64,000 bases of DNA from Salisapilia sapeloensis (taxonomy: Eukaryota > Oomycota > Peronosporomycetes > Peronosporales > Salisapiliaceae). The stretch covers positions 1-64,000 of the forward strand of contig JAADVB010000059.1 of the NCBI GenBank assembly GCA_023334545.1, given 5' to 3'. A program made the position numbers and the translations under genes. Positions 19,101 to 30,200 of this stretch are shown here, piece by piece. Each line of letters begins with the position of its first letter. Within the stretch, counting starts at the first letter, position 1. The notes below the pieces were generated by a model. The model was not told where the DNA came from. It searched no databases and was given only the letters and a program-made list of their open reading frames with translations.

Positions 19101-21671
19101 TACTTTAAGCAGCATCTGGCTGCTCCCCTCCTCCGCGCAAAGCCTTTATTCGTCGGAACGAAATTGTATCCGGTCGAATATGTTTTCTTAGATAAGCTAA
19201 AGCAGTACTTCCCAGAGATGGCTCGATCTTATGGCAAGAAAATTAATGAAGTGACGAACCATTGCGGAAAGCTCGTGAGCCAAAACGCAATGGCAGGAAG
19301 TGACGTGGCGCGTCAAGCGATTTCGAAGACACATCAAGCGCAGCTTGAATTGATTCCACATATGGTGCGCAGTCTTATCGAGAAGCATCGTCAGGATAAA
19401 GACCATCGGCTGCCGGAATCGCAGTGTATCCTCATCTTTGTCCCTGGCATCAACAGCATCAATACGCTATACGAGACGCTGTCTCCCATGACGCCGAGGT
19501 ACAATGGCGAGCCTGTCCGACTGCTCGTCCTCCACTCTGGTATTGAGCTCGAGAACCAGGAAGAAGCGTTCCAAGTGCACTCTGGTCGAGCGACGAAGAT
19601 TGTGCTATCGACAAACATTGCCGAGAGTAGTGTGACGATCCCAGATGTTACGCATGTGATTAATTGCGGCGTGGAAAAGAATATTGAAATGCCCAACGCT
19701 GGTAGTAGTCATGCAGAAGTGCTAGTGGACGCCTGGTGTTCTCGAGCGTCCGCTAAGCAACGCTCTGGTCGTGCTGGACGTGTCATGCCAGGCACTGCCT
19801 TCCATCTCATGCCGGAAGAGTTCTTCACCAAGTGTCTAGCCGAGTACTCGACGCCTGAGATCTTGCGTAAGCCCCTTGATCGAACGATTTTGCTATTGAA
19901 AGCCAAGATGAAGGATTATGGTATCCCGAGTGATCTCTTAGCCGAGACACTGAATGCGCCGAGTAAGCAAAATGTCGCTGGTGCATACAGACTGTTGGCT
20001 CGACATGAAGCGTTGGATAGTGACATCGAGACGAAGGCGGAGATGACTCGCTTTGGTGAATTCGTATGCCACATCCCGTTGAGCCTAGAGCTCTGTCGAT
20101 TGTTGATGACAGGTATGTTCGTATCGACAAAGGAGGAAAAAAGTAGTAAGCAAAGCTCTTGGAGGATACTACTGCACACTGTCATTCTCGTAGCTATCCT
20201 ATCAGCTGAAGATCTCTTCACGAAACCGTCGTTCTACCACGCACACAGTCCTTCTAGCTACATGGAAGACATGAAAGAAAATTTAGCTGCGAAGATGGGT
20301 CTGGATAAAGGTGAGTGGAGTGAACCACTATCTATGTGGGCATTCTATTGCCAGATCTTGAGCACGAAACCGAAGGGATTGCAGGATCGTAGGTGGAAGA
20401 TTGCCTTGACGAAGAACTGCATCTCCCATCGTCGTTTCCAGACACTCAACTTTATAGTATCAGACATTTGTGGTCGACTGGTGAGACTCGCGAGGCGAGA
20501 GGAAGGCCGGTTTGGTCAGATGCTGGATGAAGGAGCGGTCAAGATGCTCGGGAAGCTCGAGAACTATGCTTCCTCTCAGAATGCATCCGACCCGCAGCTC
20601 GTGCAAATGGCAAAGAAAGCGTTGCAGACCAACGGGGATGGACGACAGATCACACAAGCACTTCGGTTCCTCATCGTGCATAACTTTGATGAAAACTTGA
20701 TCGTCGGCAAATTCCAACCGTCGAATGCGAAGAAGTCACAAAGTGATACAGAGGAAGCGACGTTGAAACTAGGCAAGGAAGAAGCTGCGAGCTTTGCTTC
20801 GTTAAAGAGTGGGGAGAAGATGTATATGTTTGATCAGCTAGCAACGCAAGAGGAGAATGTCATCAAGGCAGTGCAAGAACAACCGACGAAAATCCGAATT
20901 ACATTCAAGGCCAATCCTCCGACGTCATCGGATATCGCGCCAGAATTTGCACTCCCGTCATTACCTATCTCTCTCTTGCACTATGTTGTCGAGAAGGGCT
21001 TCCCCGTCAACCTCGGACGAGTCGTCTCGCAGGATACGGAGCACAGTCATCGCTTCCGACTGGGAGAGACGTCGACGTGCAAAGTGACGTGGTCGCCGGT
21101 TGCCAAGCAGGGCAGTGTCTACACTACAAGTCGGAGTCTATTTGGTCTGCCGCTGCGTAACTCGGAGGCGACGCAGAAGAAGCAGGCACAGACGCAGTTC
21201 CGAGCTGTGTATGCCGAACGGACGTATCTTGGTGACGAGTCCAAGATGCATGCTGGTAAATGCACGTTGCTGCCGTCGGGTTCGGCAGGCTACTTTCCCA
21301 TCTTGCTGCTACTGACGGCGCGTCGTGGCAAGGGAGTGTTCATCCACGTTGGACAGACGACTGGACAGATTCTGGCTGTGACATTGAATGCTGTCACCAC
21401 TGCGACGATGCCGAAGGGGTATGCACTGGATTGTTCAGTGCTGGATCCAATCAATACCTGCCGTCAAGCACTATCGGACTCTTTCAATGCGAACTCGGAG
21501 TCGGACCGATTGGCCATGGAGCACATCCTTGCATTCACCGACGATGCCAACTACGTCGTGAAGAAATCCGAAGATACATTCAAGATGGTTAAGCTCAATA
21601 TGGCAGGTAGACCAGCAAGTAAGGAGGGTGAGGAGACATTTGAGAGTCGATACCCTCCCTTCGTGGGTTAA
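16158..21671 (+). CDS. Asteroid/XPG-type nuclease fused to DEAH-box helicase
   Basis: One uninterrupted frame of 1,837 residues encodes two enzymes. It starts MGVKGL, the classical N-terminus of the FEN1/XPG family, so 16158 is chosen. Residues 1-330 carry the PIN-like acidic set: D32/D34, EADED at 181-185, QDSDF with D202 and D204, and CGNDF with D261. The spacing and weak similarity fit the Asteroid branch. A Ser/Thr/Pro-rich linker spans about 690-800. The helicase follows: GETGCGKST at 832, DEVHERS at 939, SATMD at 971, STNIAESSVTIPDV, and QRSGRAGR at 1201, then HA2 and OB-fold regions, most like DHX36/DHX57-type RNA helicases. All catalytic residues seem intact. Probable role: unwinding and cleaving structured RNA or DNA; this is inference. 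Confidence 0.9.
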   Translation: MGVKGLQTFCFNHEDELSTFLDKISNVTLAVDYDGFVNYLCERLYVAAATESGLSSRAWLLFGGCPDRLEAWITTWLNAMKKQDISLIFVRDPPRCFGGEAQAHRKGWTWVDRNAQKNKRVAKLVDQLFSSASGEMCMTTSNVKETENLLHGANGVFPFASEKLRGTLMKHGISVRLAQREADEDLAQLVRTDKAYAVLGQDSDFFCMPSVRYIPFSYIEVPMMHSESPPKARIFYSTILAQALGLEDKQLVDLAIVCGNDFTPPIDEEFGLAKKLDFPDPRPTRYVDPMDAAEWIREHGSICQHFLLPILETQAPGVMTALFEIYRFYGQEDFFMENCPDPSVLRPVQLSKKKRKSYSSLINNFNYPLMAFDVIESKNRRLSSKYDPLQVHPSADVGNNWVDLLAPVRKMFYSTLNASHVTEIDTRSDGSRTVDVKIPKYLQNFLKLPMGQRSGKALNDVLRSMVLKELYGNPNGVGPAQSLTDMFGNPNKNGLVTRTFAYALLLLIKCAPLDIDGSPLVTGRRMDLLLITSIVCVHSKSVTQRGNHAPKNPPTLLSDNQVQWGDAAVVAGYIELLRLVYYMRIVLGEKMPPNAGCASYFSSEVFAKVASTAELARDMSRSKSVSFEKKELRIILEEFKPQLQMSVANIASLYSNIRASMDKMVKLMPKKDPIAQVTSKLDAMQLHESSENSSEMDASISDVPSTPTSTKLSPIHTSPSTSETSQTPSRMSSLIPSSVTKRTSAKTSSPSPTAQTPSPTLRAPSAEIINQSPTAAMEDKLSSPDENVSEELAPTPHAEKDLTGLIKTLPVYAHRQEIIDTVSKNQLTVIQGETGCGKSTSVPQFLYDAWTERNQSVNVYVTQPRRIAAIELASTVAKMRKNNKQGEDGKLGSTIGYRIGQKQVVSSKTKITYVTTGYMVERLIHNAESLQSVTHIVLDEVHERSMDVDLLLLLLRLNAANYPNLRLVIMSATMDARVIVKYFKQHLAAPLLRAKPLFVGTKLYPVEYVFLDKLKQYFPEMARSYGKKINEVTNHCGKLVSQNAMAGSDVARQAISKTHQAQLELIPHMVRSLIEKHRQDKDHRLPESQCILIFVPGINSINTLYETLSPMTPRYNGEPVRLLVLHSGIELENQEEAFQVHSGRATKIVLSTNIAESSVTIPDVTHVINCGVEKNIEMPNAGSSHAEVLVDAWCSRASAKQRSGRAGRVMPGTAFHLMPEEFFTKCLAEYSTPEILRKPLDRTILLLKAKMKDYGIPSDLLAETLNAPSKQNVAGAYRLLARHEALDSDIETKAEMTRFGEFVCHIPLSLELCRLLMTGMFVSTKEEKSSKQSSWRILLHTVILVAILSAEDLFTKPSFYHAHSPSSYMEDMKENLAAKMGLDKGEWSEPLSMWAFYCQILSTKPKGLQDRRWKIALTKNCISHRRFQTLNFIVSDICGRLVRLARREEGRFGQMLDEGAVKMLGKLENYASSQNASDPQLVQMAKKALQTNGDGRQITQALRFLIVHNFDENLIVGKFQPSNAKKSQSDTEEATLKLGKEEAASFASLKSGEKMYMFDQLATQEENVIKAVQEQPTKIRITFKANPPTSSDIAPEFALPSLPISLLHYVVEKGFPVNLGRVVSQDTEHSHRFRLGETSTCKVTWSPVAKQGSVYTTSRSLFGLPLRNSEATQKKQAQTQFRAVYAERTYLGDESKMHAGKCTLLPSGSAGYFPILLLLTARRGKGVFIHVGQTTGQILAVTLNAVTTATMPKGYALDCSVLDPINTCRQALSDSFNANSESDRLAMEHILAFTDDANYVVKKSEDTFKMVKLNMAGRPASKEGEETFESRYPPFVG

Positions 21672-21804
21672 ATAGGTACTTTGGTACGAGAATGAACGTC
21701 TATCTTTTCCATCTAACTACATTCCGCTTCGTCTTCATGACCTGTCAATTCGTGATGTCGCGCGTAATCAAGTGGATTGACCTGTCTCATTTCTGAAATA
21801 GACC

Positions 21805-22623
21805 ATGATTGGGATTGCTGGAGGCGCCGGACCTGCGGCTGGTATTCTGCTGCAGCAGACGATTTTGAACCAGACCAAGAGTCACGGACGAGACCAAGGT
21901 CACCTGCCAGTGACGCATATATCTAGACCGGCGGACATTGCAGAGCGTGTGAGCTACTTGCTGCCCACGGAGGATGGCAAACCGCGAGGTGAGAGTCCCG
22001 CAATCGGCATGGCAAAGACGTTTAAGTTGCTACGTGCGACGGCCGAGGCTTCGGATGAGCCACTGGTTGTCGGCGTCGCATGCTGTACGTTCCACGCGAA
22101 ACGGACGTGGAAAGAGTTTTGCGACTTGATCGAGTTCGACAATCTCGTCCACGCCTCACCGTCTGTCAAGTGCCTAAACATTGTCGACGAGACCATCCAC
22201 TTCATTAGACAAGAGCTGCCTTCGTGCAAGAAAGTGGGCATTCTCTCGACGACTGGCACGCGCATCGCTGGCGTGTTCGAAGATATTGAAGCTGCTGGCT
22301 TTGCCATCACCCAAGTCCCGGAGTCCATGCAAAGCGAAGTGCAGGACACGATTTCCAATCCCGAGTGGGGCATCAAGAGCTGTGCACCGAACACAAACCA
22401 GCGATGCATTGACAATTGTAAAAAGTTTGCTCGTCAGCTCATCGCTGATGGTGCCGACATCATCGTCTTAGGTTGCACGGAACTTCCGTTTGGTTTCCAA
22501 GCAAGCACAAGTGATGAAGTACCGCTGTTCGAAGGAGCAAGACTCCTTGATCCGATGGTTCCTCTCGCTCGTGCGCTTATACGAGAGACGGACCCGACGA
22601 AGCTGAAACCACTTCCAACATAG
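21805..22623 (+). CDS. Aspartate/glutamate racemase family protein
   Basis: Single exon, 272 residues, with the two-domain Asp/Glu racemase fold. The N-terminus IGIAGGAGPAAG matches the family start. Two catalytic cysteines are recognisable: VACCTFHA (usually ACNTAH, so the conserved Asn is replaced by Cys) and LGCTELPF. These enzymes interconvert L- and D-aspartate without pyridoxal phosphate and are chiefly bacterial, so acquisition by transfer is possible, though composition here resembles the neighbours. D-Asp or another substrate cannot be distinguished. It lies 133 bases downstream of the helicase gene on the same strand and converges on TOP2 with 56 bases between stops. No targeting peptide is seen, so cytosolic. 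Confidence 0.85.
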   Translation: MIGIAGGAGPAAGILLQQTILNQTKSHGRDQGHLPVTHISRPADIAERVSYLLPTEDGKPRGESPAIGMAKTFKLLRATAEASDEPLVVGVACCTFHAKRTWKEFCDLIEFDNLVHASPSVKCLNIVDETIHFIRQELPSCKKVGILSTTGTRIAGVFEDIEAAGFAITQVPESMQSEVQDTISNPEWGIKSCAPNTNQRCIDNCKKFARQLIADGADIIVLGCTELPFGFQASTSDEVPLFEGARLLDPMVPLARALIRETDPTKLKPLPT

Positions 22624-22679
22624 AATATCCAAAACGAATGAAGAAAATCATGTTCGATCAAACTACCCATACAATCGAC

Positions 22680-25600
22680 CTACTCAAAGTCACTGTCGTC
22701 ACCATCCTCCATCTCTTCAAATTCGCTACTGTGCCCACCATCATCCTCGTCGCTCACCAAGTCCGTGTACACGACAGGTTTCTTCGCTCGACCTGCTCGT
22801 CGAGGTGCAATCGGCGCAACCTCCTCCACTTCTTCTTCACTGCCACTCTCCTGCTTCTTGCTAGCAGGCTTTGACTTTGGTTTTGCTTGACTCTTCGAAC
22901 CATTCGCCTTCGTGCCATTCGCCTTCGCACCATTTGCTGGAGCTTTCTTAGGCGTGTTGCTCGGTCGCTTGGCAAGTCGTTCCGCCAACGACAAGTTCTC
23001 CACTTCCTCTTCTGAAGACTCTTTCATAGGCTCTTCCTTCAGCTCTTCCTTTGCTTCTTCCTTCGGTTTAGCTTCAAAGAAGTTTGCGATGCTCGACTTG
23101 GTTTTTGGAGCAGCAGGAGGCTTGGGCTTCGCCGTCATCTTTGGTTTTGCCGCTGTCTTGGGCTTCGCAGGCGATTTCGGTTTCGCCGGTGCTCTCCGTT
23201 TCTTCGGTCTCTCTTCATAGTCCGAGTCTTCACCATCCTTCTTCCGCTTCGTCTTCTTCGGACGCACCTTTTGCACCTTGGACTGCATTTCGACTCGTGT
23301 TTCCTCCGTCTCGACAATCATCTGCTCAAGCTTTTCCAAATCATTCAGCCATAGACTATCTACCGCCGTCGCATCCAACTCGGCATACTCTCTTCGTCTC
23401 TCTTCCACCTCCGACTTGAGTTTATCGACTCTTTCCTTGGTCAAACTCCAGATCTTTAACGACAGCAAGTAATCGTATCCCTTGGCAGCTTCCCCTACAT
23501 CCGTCTCATCATCACTTGACTCCGACTCCTCCTTCTTACTACTCGCCTGGGATTTGATCTGGTCGTAGCCTTCGTCCAGAAGCTGTTGCAAGATATCTTC
23601 TCGCTTCCGATTGCTCACGATCATCTGACCTTCTACGACTGCAAGCACGAAGCGAGCTTTATTCGACAGCAACTTGATTTGGAACGCTAGCTTACTTAGC
23701 ATTGATTCCTTCCGCTTCGCATAAAAGTCCAGACGCAAGTCGTAGAACTCATCAATGACTTCATGCGGGTTCTTGTACTTTTGAATCTGTCCTTCATGAT
23801 CAAACATGTGCATATTGGACGTCGATAATGTCGTTTCGAGTTTAAATTGCTTGATAATACCACCTGGAGCTTCCCGAATCGACTTGAGTCGATTCGGATC
23901 CAATGTCAACGTAAAGAGGACTTTGCTTTCTGTATGATTCTCCTTGAACTCTTTCACCACTTCCTTCTCCACCAGTGATTCTAAAAACGTCTTGTATGGT
24001 TGTGTCCACGTACGAATGGGTAACTCGGTGATCACGAGTGTACTCTCATCCGGTTCTTCATAAGTGCCTTGGACGACGAATGTCTTGCCGCCATCTCGGT
24101 TATTCGTCGGCTTGGCAAAGATCTGACCAGAGAAACCACGATACCAAGGTACAAGTTCCTCCATCTCTTCTCCCTTCAACTTCTTTCTCAAGTTTGCAAT
24201 CAAGTCTAATGGGTTGTAGTTCGGGATGGTGCACGACCAACCTGTACCAATACCTTCATTCCCGTTCACGAGTGCCATGGGGATCACTGGCATGAACCAT
24301 TCCGGCTCAATCGTTTCTCCATCTTCTTGTAGATGGTTTAGGATGTCGTTATCTAACGGATCAAAGATACAGCGAGAGAGTTGCTCGAGGTTTGTGAAAA
24401 TATAACGCGGACTAGCGGCATCTCGTCCGCCCATCAAACGCGTACCGAATTGACCGTTCGGAGACAAGAGATGGATGTTGTTGCTACCTACAAAGTCTTG
24501 TGCCATGTTCACGATCGTCGCGTGAAGACTATTCTCGCCGTGATGGTACGCAGTGTGCTCTGCGACGTAACCAGCGAGCTGTGCGACCTTGATCTCGACC
24601 TTTAAATTGCGTTTAAAGCATGCGTACAACACCTTCCGTTGGGACGGTTTAAACCCATCAACAACGCTCGGAATCGATCGCAAGTTGTCTGCCATGGAAA
24701 AGAGGATGAGCTCTTTGTTCACAAAGTCCGCGTACGGGATTTCGCTCACGTCGTGGTCAATATGATCGCCCAAAGTGTATCCACGCAGCCAATCCTTGCG
24801 TTCCTCCACGCGCTTCTTACTGAAAGCCATATCGATCGAGTCTCCATCCGCTTCTTCACCATACACAAAGTCGATCTGATGCTTGCCCAAGTCGGAAAAG
24901 TACTCTTTCGCCTCGGCATTGGAGCTCGTACCGAGACCTTTATAGTACTTGATTTTCCATCCACGTCCGTGATTCGTACTCTCACGCCATGCTTCGTACT
25001 CTGGCATGGTAAAGAACACTTTCTTCTGCGTACCTTTAGTGCATTTGACAATCGGCGTAATAAACTCTTGCAAAAAGCCTTCGATACGTAGCAAGGATGG
25101 CCAAAAGTGATGGATAAAGTTGATCACGAGACCTTTGATGTGGCTACCGTCGTGATCTTGATCTGTCATCACCATCAAGTGACCATATCGCAGACTCTTC
25201 GTGTTGTCGTACGTCTCGCCGACCCTCAGTCCGAGGATCTTGATCAAGTTCTGGATCTCTGCGTTTTCCATAATCTGCTTATGACTCGCTTCTCGAACGT
25301 TCAAAAGCTTTCCACGGAGAGGGAAGACACCGTACTTGTCTCTACCGACGACTGCCAAACCACCAACAGCAGTACTCTTGGCTGAGTCCCCTTCCGTCAG
25401 AATCAACGTACATTCTTTTCCTTTAGCTGTGCCAGCCCAATTCGCATCATCCAGCTTCGGGATACCAAGTAGCTTGACTTTGCGACCACTGCTGCCACCC
25501 TTTCGGCGTAGTGCAGCGGTTTGTTTAAACTCGGCAAAAGAAAGAATGCGATCCACAATGCCACTTTTTGCGATTTTTTTCATAAATCCATCGCTCAAAG

Positions 25601-27063
25601 TATACGTCGATCCAAATGAATTCGGACGAGTCGTAAGTGTTTCCTTGGTCTGAGAGTCAAAAGCTGGATTCTCGATCAAGGCATTTACGTACACCATGAG
25701 ATGATTTTTAATATACGAAGGTTTGACGCCGTCATTCTTCTTCTTCACGGCAGCACTGAGCTTGGCTGTGATCTGGTCTGTGATATAGTTCACGTGCTGT
25801 CCGCCTTTCGTGGTACAAATGCCGTTCACAAAGCTGATTTGTTGGAAACTGTCGTCACTAAGTGCAACTCCGACTTGCCATCTCTCACCCGGCTTGTCGA
25901 AGAACACCTCGGGTTCACTATTTGAGGCGTCTCCAGATTTTGTGCCACTTGGAGAAGGATACATCTTTACATACTCTGCAAACGTACGCACAGGCACGAG
26001 TTCACCGTTCAAGTAGACCTTGAGCGACTTATCAGATACGCCAGCAATATCGTAAACGCGCTTTTTAAAGAGCGCAATGATATCTCTATCCAGCTTGTCC
26101 ATTTGGAAACGCTCCAGATCGGGTTTGAATGAAATGCAAGTGTAATCCTTTTTAGACCACGAAGTGATCTTCGGCTTGTTAATCTTCCCCATATTGTCCG
26201 TAAAAACTTGCTTGTACTTGAGTTGGTTGCTCTTGTCTGCTGTCTCTACGGTGAATTCTGTCGAAAAAATATTCGCAAGCTTTGCACCATATCCATTCCG
26301 TCCTCCCGTTGTCTTCTTCTGCTTGTCGTTAAAATTGCTGCCCGTAAGCAAGTTACCAAAGATAAGCTCTGGCACATACACTTTGTGCTCTTTGTGCATG
26401 ACGACTGGGATACCGCTACCATTATTCCAAACAGAAATGCGATTATCCTCAGAACTAATGTCCACTTTCAAAGTGTTCATCGTCTTGTCGCGTTGCTTAT
26501 TATCGTACGCATTGACAATAATTTCGTCAAAAATCTTGTACAAACCAGGGATCTACACGTACATCGAGCACTTAGTCATAAGCGATCAACCAATTATTTA
26601 AGCAATACTTACAAACGTGATCTTTCGGTATTCCATCTTCTTACTTTCATCGTCAAAGACCCACATGTCCTGTGTCACGTGCTCCGTCGACCCAACGTAC
26701 GTGTCCGGTCGCAAGAGAATGTGTTCGATAGGAGTCTTCTTCTGGTAGATTTCCTCTACACTTTGCCCATTCTCGTCTACGCCAGTACCATCCATGGCGT
26801 CATCTTCATCGTCACCACTCGACTGCTTGCTACCACCCGTTTTCTTACTCGTAGCACCAGTCAACGTCGTCTGCTTTGTCTTAGCCGGAGCTTTCTTTTT
26901 CGCAGGCTGCTTCTTTGGTGGAGGAGATGCCTCGTAGTCGCTCACATCCTCCTCTCCGTCCGACGAGATTTCGTATGCCTACGTTCACATATCACAAGGT
27001 CATATATACAGCTATAGGGTAGAACTACAATGTAGGTTAGAGGTATACCTCTTCAGAATCCAT
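22680..27063 (-). CDS. TOP2: DNA topoisomerase II
   Basis: Type IIA topoisomerase that passes one duplex through another, needed for chromosome segregation. Three exons: 27063-27049 (five codons), 26978-26613 and 26552-22680; introns of 70 and 60 nt; 1,417 residues. Visible in order are the GHKL ATPase (GRNGYGAKLANIF near 211), TOPRIM EGDSAKS near 513, PLRGKLLNVR, DQDHDGSHIKG, and the active-site tyrosine in ASPRYIF at about 844. The C-terminal 200 residues are species-specific, with tandem K-P-K/A-K-P-K repeats, acidic patches and a PIP-box-like SSIANFF. This tail usually carries nuclear signals and chromatin contacts. The tiny first exon rests on one ATG and a good donor and is the least certain part. 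Confidence 0.95.
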
Positions 27064-27206
27064 GGATACCCTGTCAAGTAGATCGGACGATGCTGCGGTA
27101 CTTGCGCCAACTGCAACGTTTTCAAAATGCGGCGCGTAGTTCAAATTTATAAAGTGGGTTTAAATTAGTAGTAGGAAAAGGTACCTTTACTATATGAATT
27201 TGACGG
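27064..27206. promoter_or_regulatory. Bidirectional promoter, TOP2 / GH43-like giant
   Basis: Only 143 bases lie between the two divergent start codons, so the interval must serve both genes. No named element is claimed. Confidence 0.45.
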
Positions 27207-30200
27207 ATGCAAGAGCAGAATAGAATGATAGTGGAGCAATTTAGTTTAGATGATAAGATCATGAAGCGTCGTGATAAGAATCGAAGCATGACGCTGAAAA
27301 GCTTTTGGACGACATCCTTTTGCTTTGCGCTCTTCGTTTCCTGTACGCTTTATATGCCTTTGTATGGAGAAGAGGATGTGACTTCTATGCTGTATTCGTC
27401 GAGTCGATGCACAGAAGTGTCTCGAACGAACGCATGCCGAAATTATGAACGTTGCAAGGAAACTCATCGATGTGCACGAGGAGTGGAAGGTATATTCCTT
27501 TTGAATGGTCTTCATTTTTTCGATTAATCAGTTTTGTACGTAGAGTATCGTATAAGAGAAGCACAACTTCATAGTTATACTAATCAATATCCTGGAGGAC
27601 AGCAACATGCAATCGCTTTATCGAGCGATTTTGAAGATTGGAAAGCTGGATCGCATCAGTGGGACATTACGCGAGGTAAAGAACGCTATAGTGACTATCT
27701 TATACACTGCAAATAATGCTTCGGACTTGCATTAGTAGACAAAACGAGTGCTTCTACCCATCTCATGGGCTGGGATACATATTCCTTCCCCTTGATCGGA
27801 TCTCTGGAGCTATCGAAAGGTTACCTTCTATTTGACACGGATACAGCCCAGCTATCTGGCGACATGACACTGAATGGAACTATTGCTAAGACAAGAAACG
27901 GTACCCTGGTGACTGTTTTCAACTTTCTCACAGTTTATCTCGGTCCTGATGTCCGAGTACGATTCAAAGGGCACAACGCGATCGCCATTTTGTCTCGCAG
28001 TAGTATGCTTATAAACACCGACATGAAAGTACGCCCAGGGACACTAGGAGGCTTTCCTGGTGGCGGCTATGTCGGTTATGATGCTACTAATAACAATCGA
28101 AATGGACCAGGAAGTTCAAATGTACGAGTGTACGTGGAAACCTTGTCGACATATGCTACCCATGTACCAGAAGTGCAAGAGATTGAAACAATCGTTGGTG
28201 AAGGCCAGCGATTAGGAGGCTATTTTAGATTATTAGATCATACATCCAGTCTATCAACGTCAAGAATCGATTACGATACGAACGCTGAAACTCTTGAACA
28301 TATTCTGGAGACTGCATTTTCAAATATTGGACAGATACATGTTCATCAGGAACGTGAAGAGGGTGAAATCTGGTCAGAAGTTGGACGCCTATGGAGAATC
28401 ACGTTTTTAACCGCAGTGGGTAATGTACCTCAGCTCCAAGTGGAAAGTAAACTGACAGGAATTGGTGCGGATGTATTGACAAGAACAATACGGGAAGGAA
28501 ACCAACTTGGAGGGACATTTCAGCTGCAGTTTCTAAACAAAATAACGAGGCCGCTTGCACATGATGTCAGTGCTCATGACCTTCGTAGTGCTCTTTTACA
28601 AGACTTTCCATTCCTTGTGGACGCAAAAGCTACCAGGACAGATCCATTATCCAGTTGTAATCAAGGATCCACTCTTCCTGATCAAAGGGCAGTATCGACA
28701 ATGTCCATTTTACAAGATGCTCTTCTTTATCCATCTAATTGGACTACCCCATCCAAGCAACTAGTGTATGATCCAGAAAGTCTAAAACGCTACCAGGACA
28801 GAGTTTGTTCAAATGGCCGTGGGGGAGCGGATGGGTATGTATGGAAACTTCAGTTGTGGACAAGAGTCGGTAGCAAGTCTTCAACGAGTCCAAAGGCTGA
28901 TGCTTATGGTCAAATAGACGCTGTAGAAGAGCTACGTGTCGTCGACAGTGGCCTAAGTGGAGAAGGAGCACTAGCAGAAGTAGTTCATTCGGGCGCATTT
29001 ACTTTATCTTTCGGTGGTGGTGGTGCTTCTTTTACAAATACAGGTGGGAACGGATACATTCATGCCCAAATGGATGTAAGAGAGATCTATGCAGATCGAT
29101 ATATTTCGGATTTAATTGCCGGTAGTGGTGGGAGTGGAGGCGGGACAGAGCCTTTGGACATGTACCCTCTTCTACAACCGCCACTAGGAGGTGCTGGCGC
29201 TGGAGCTATGCTACTATCTGCTGTAAACGATGTTGTCATTGGGTCTCACGGGCGTATTCAAGTAAATGGTGGTAATGGTATGTCCTCCGCAAATGCTGGA
29301 GGCGGAGGCTCAGGTGGTACCATTCTCATCGTGAGCCAAGGTACTGTCAGCCACCATGGCTCAATACAAGCCGTTGGAGGGCATGGTGGCACTTCATCTT
29401 TGCCTTCTACATCAACTTCTCATAGATATGCAGGCGGTGGTGGAAGTGGAGGTAGGATCGCCATCTACGCGCAAAGCTACTCTGCATGGGGTGAAGGTAC
29501 TCTTGAACTCAATGGTGGATCTTCACAAGACTTGTCACAAAGTGGAGGTAGAGGGACATTGTATATCCATGTGCAGACAAACCTTGCGTATCGTGTAGAT
29601 CCTACCATAGGTGCTGCCGGAACGTTTAAATCACTTTTGGTTAGTGGTGCCGAATCCTATCAGTATGGAAAAGAGGGTTCTTTAGATGGCATGAATCAAA
29701 TGAGCTTAAATGGACCAAGATATCGTATCGACAATGACACACATCGCCGACCGACTCGGATATCATATTTTGTTCGCATCGGGAATTTTGATCATGGCAA
29801 CATTGGTTCCAATCGCGGTGCACTCTTTGGTGTCCATCGAGGTTACGATGATGCTGATAAGGAGGGAGAAGAACTGTTGGTTGGAATTGCTATTGTCAAT
29901 GGAAACTTTGTATACGAGTCGAACACATTTGGATGGCCGCGACGCGTCTTTCAGCGAAAGATAGAGCCTAAGAGATGGTATAAGGTTGACGTGTACCTTA
30001 ATTGGGACTTGCACCACTACTCTATTTACCTAAACGATGTTCTTAAAGTCTATCAGACTCGATTTGACGGAGAGCAAGTATCAGCTATTAGTCTAAATAA
30101 CTTTCATCCGATGTCTATTTGGTGGGATGAAATTTATGTCGGTGAAAGCTTCTTGATGAACTTTGTCTGTCCATCCGTGTCACTCTTCCCCTCTTCTATT

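Noticed and set aside
22912-23220. Plus-strand frame of 102 codons with FGFA/GFAG repeats
   Set aside because: It is the antisense shadow of the KPK repeats in the topoisomerase II tail.
26208-27017. Plus-strand frame of 269 codons
   Set aside because: It lies opposite topoisomerase II exons that are conserved; the frame has no domain.
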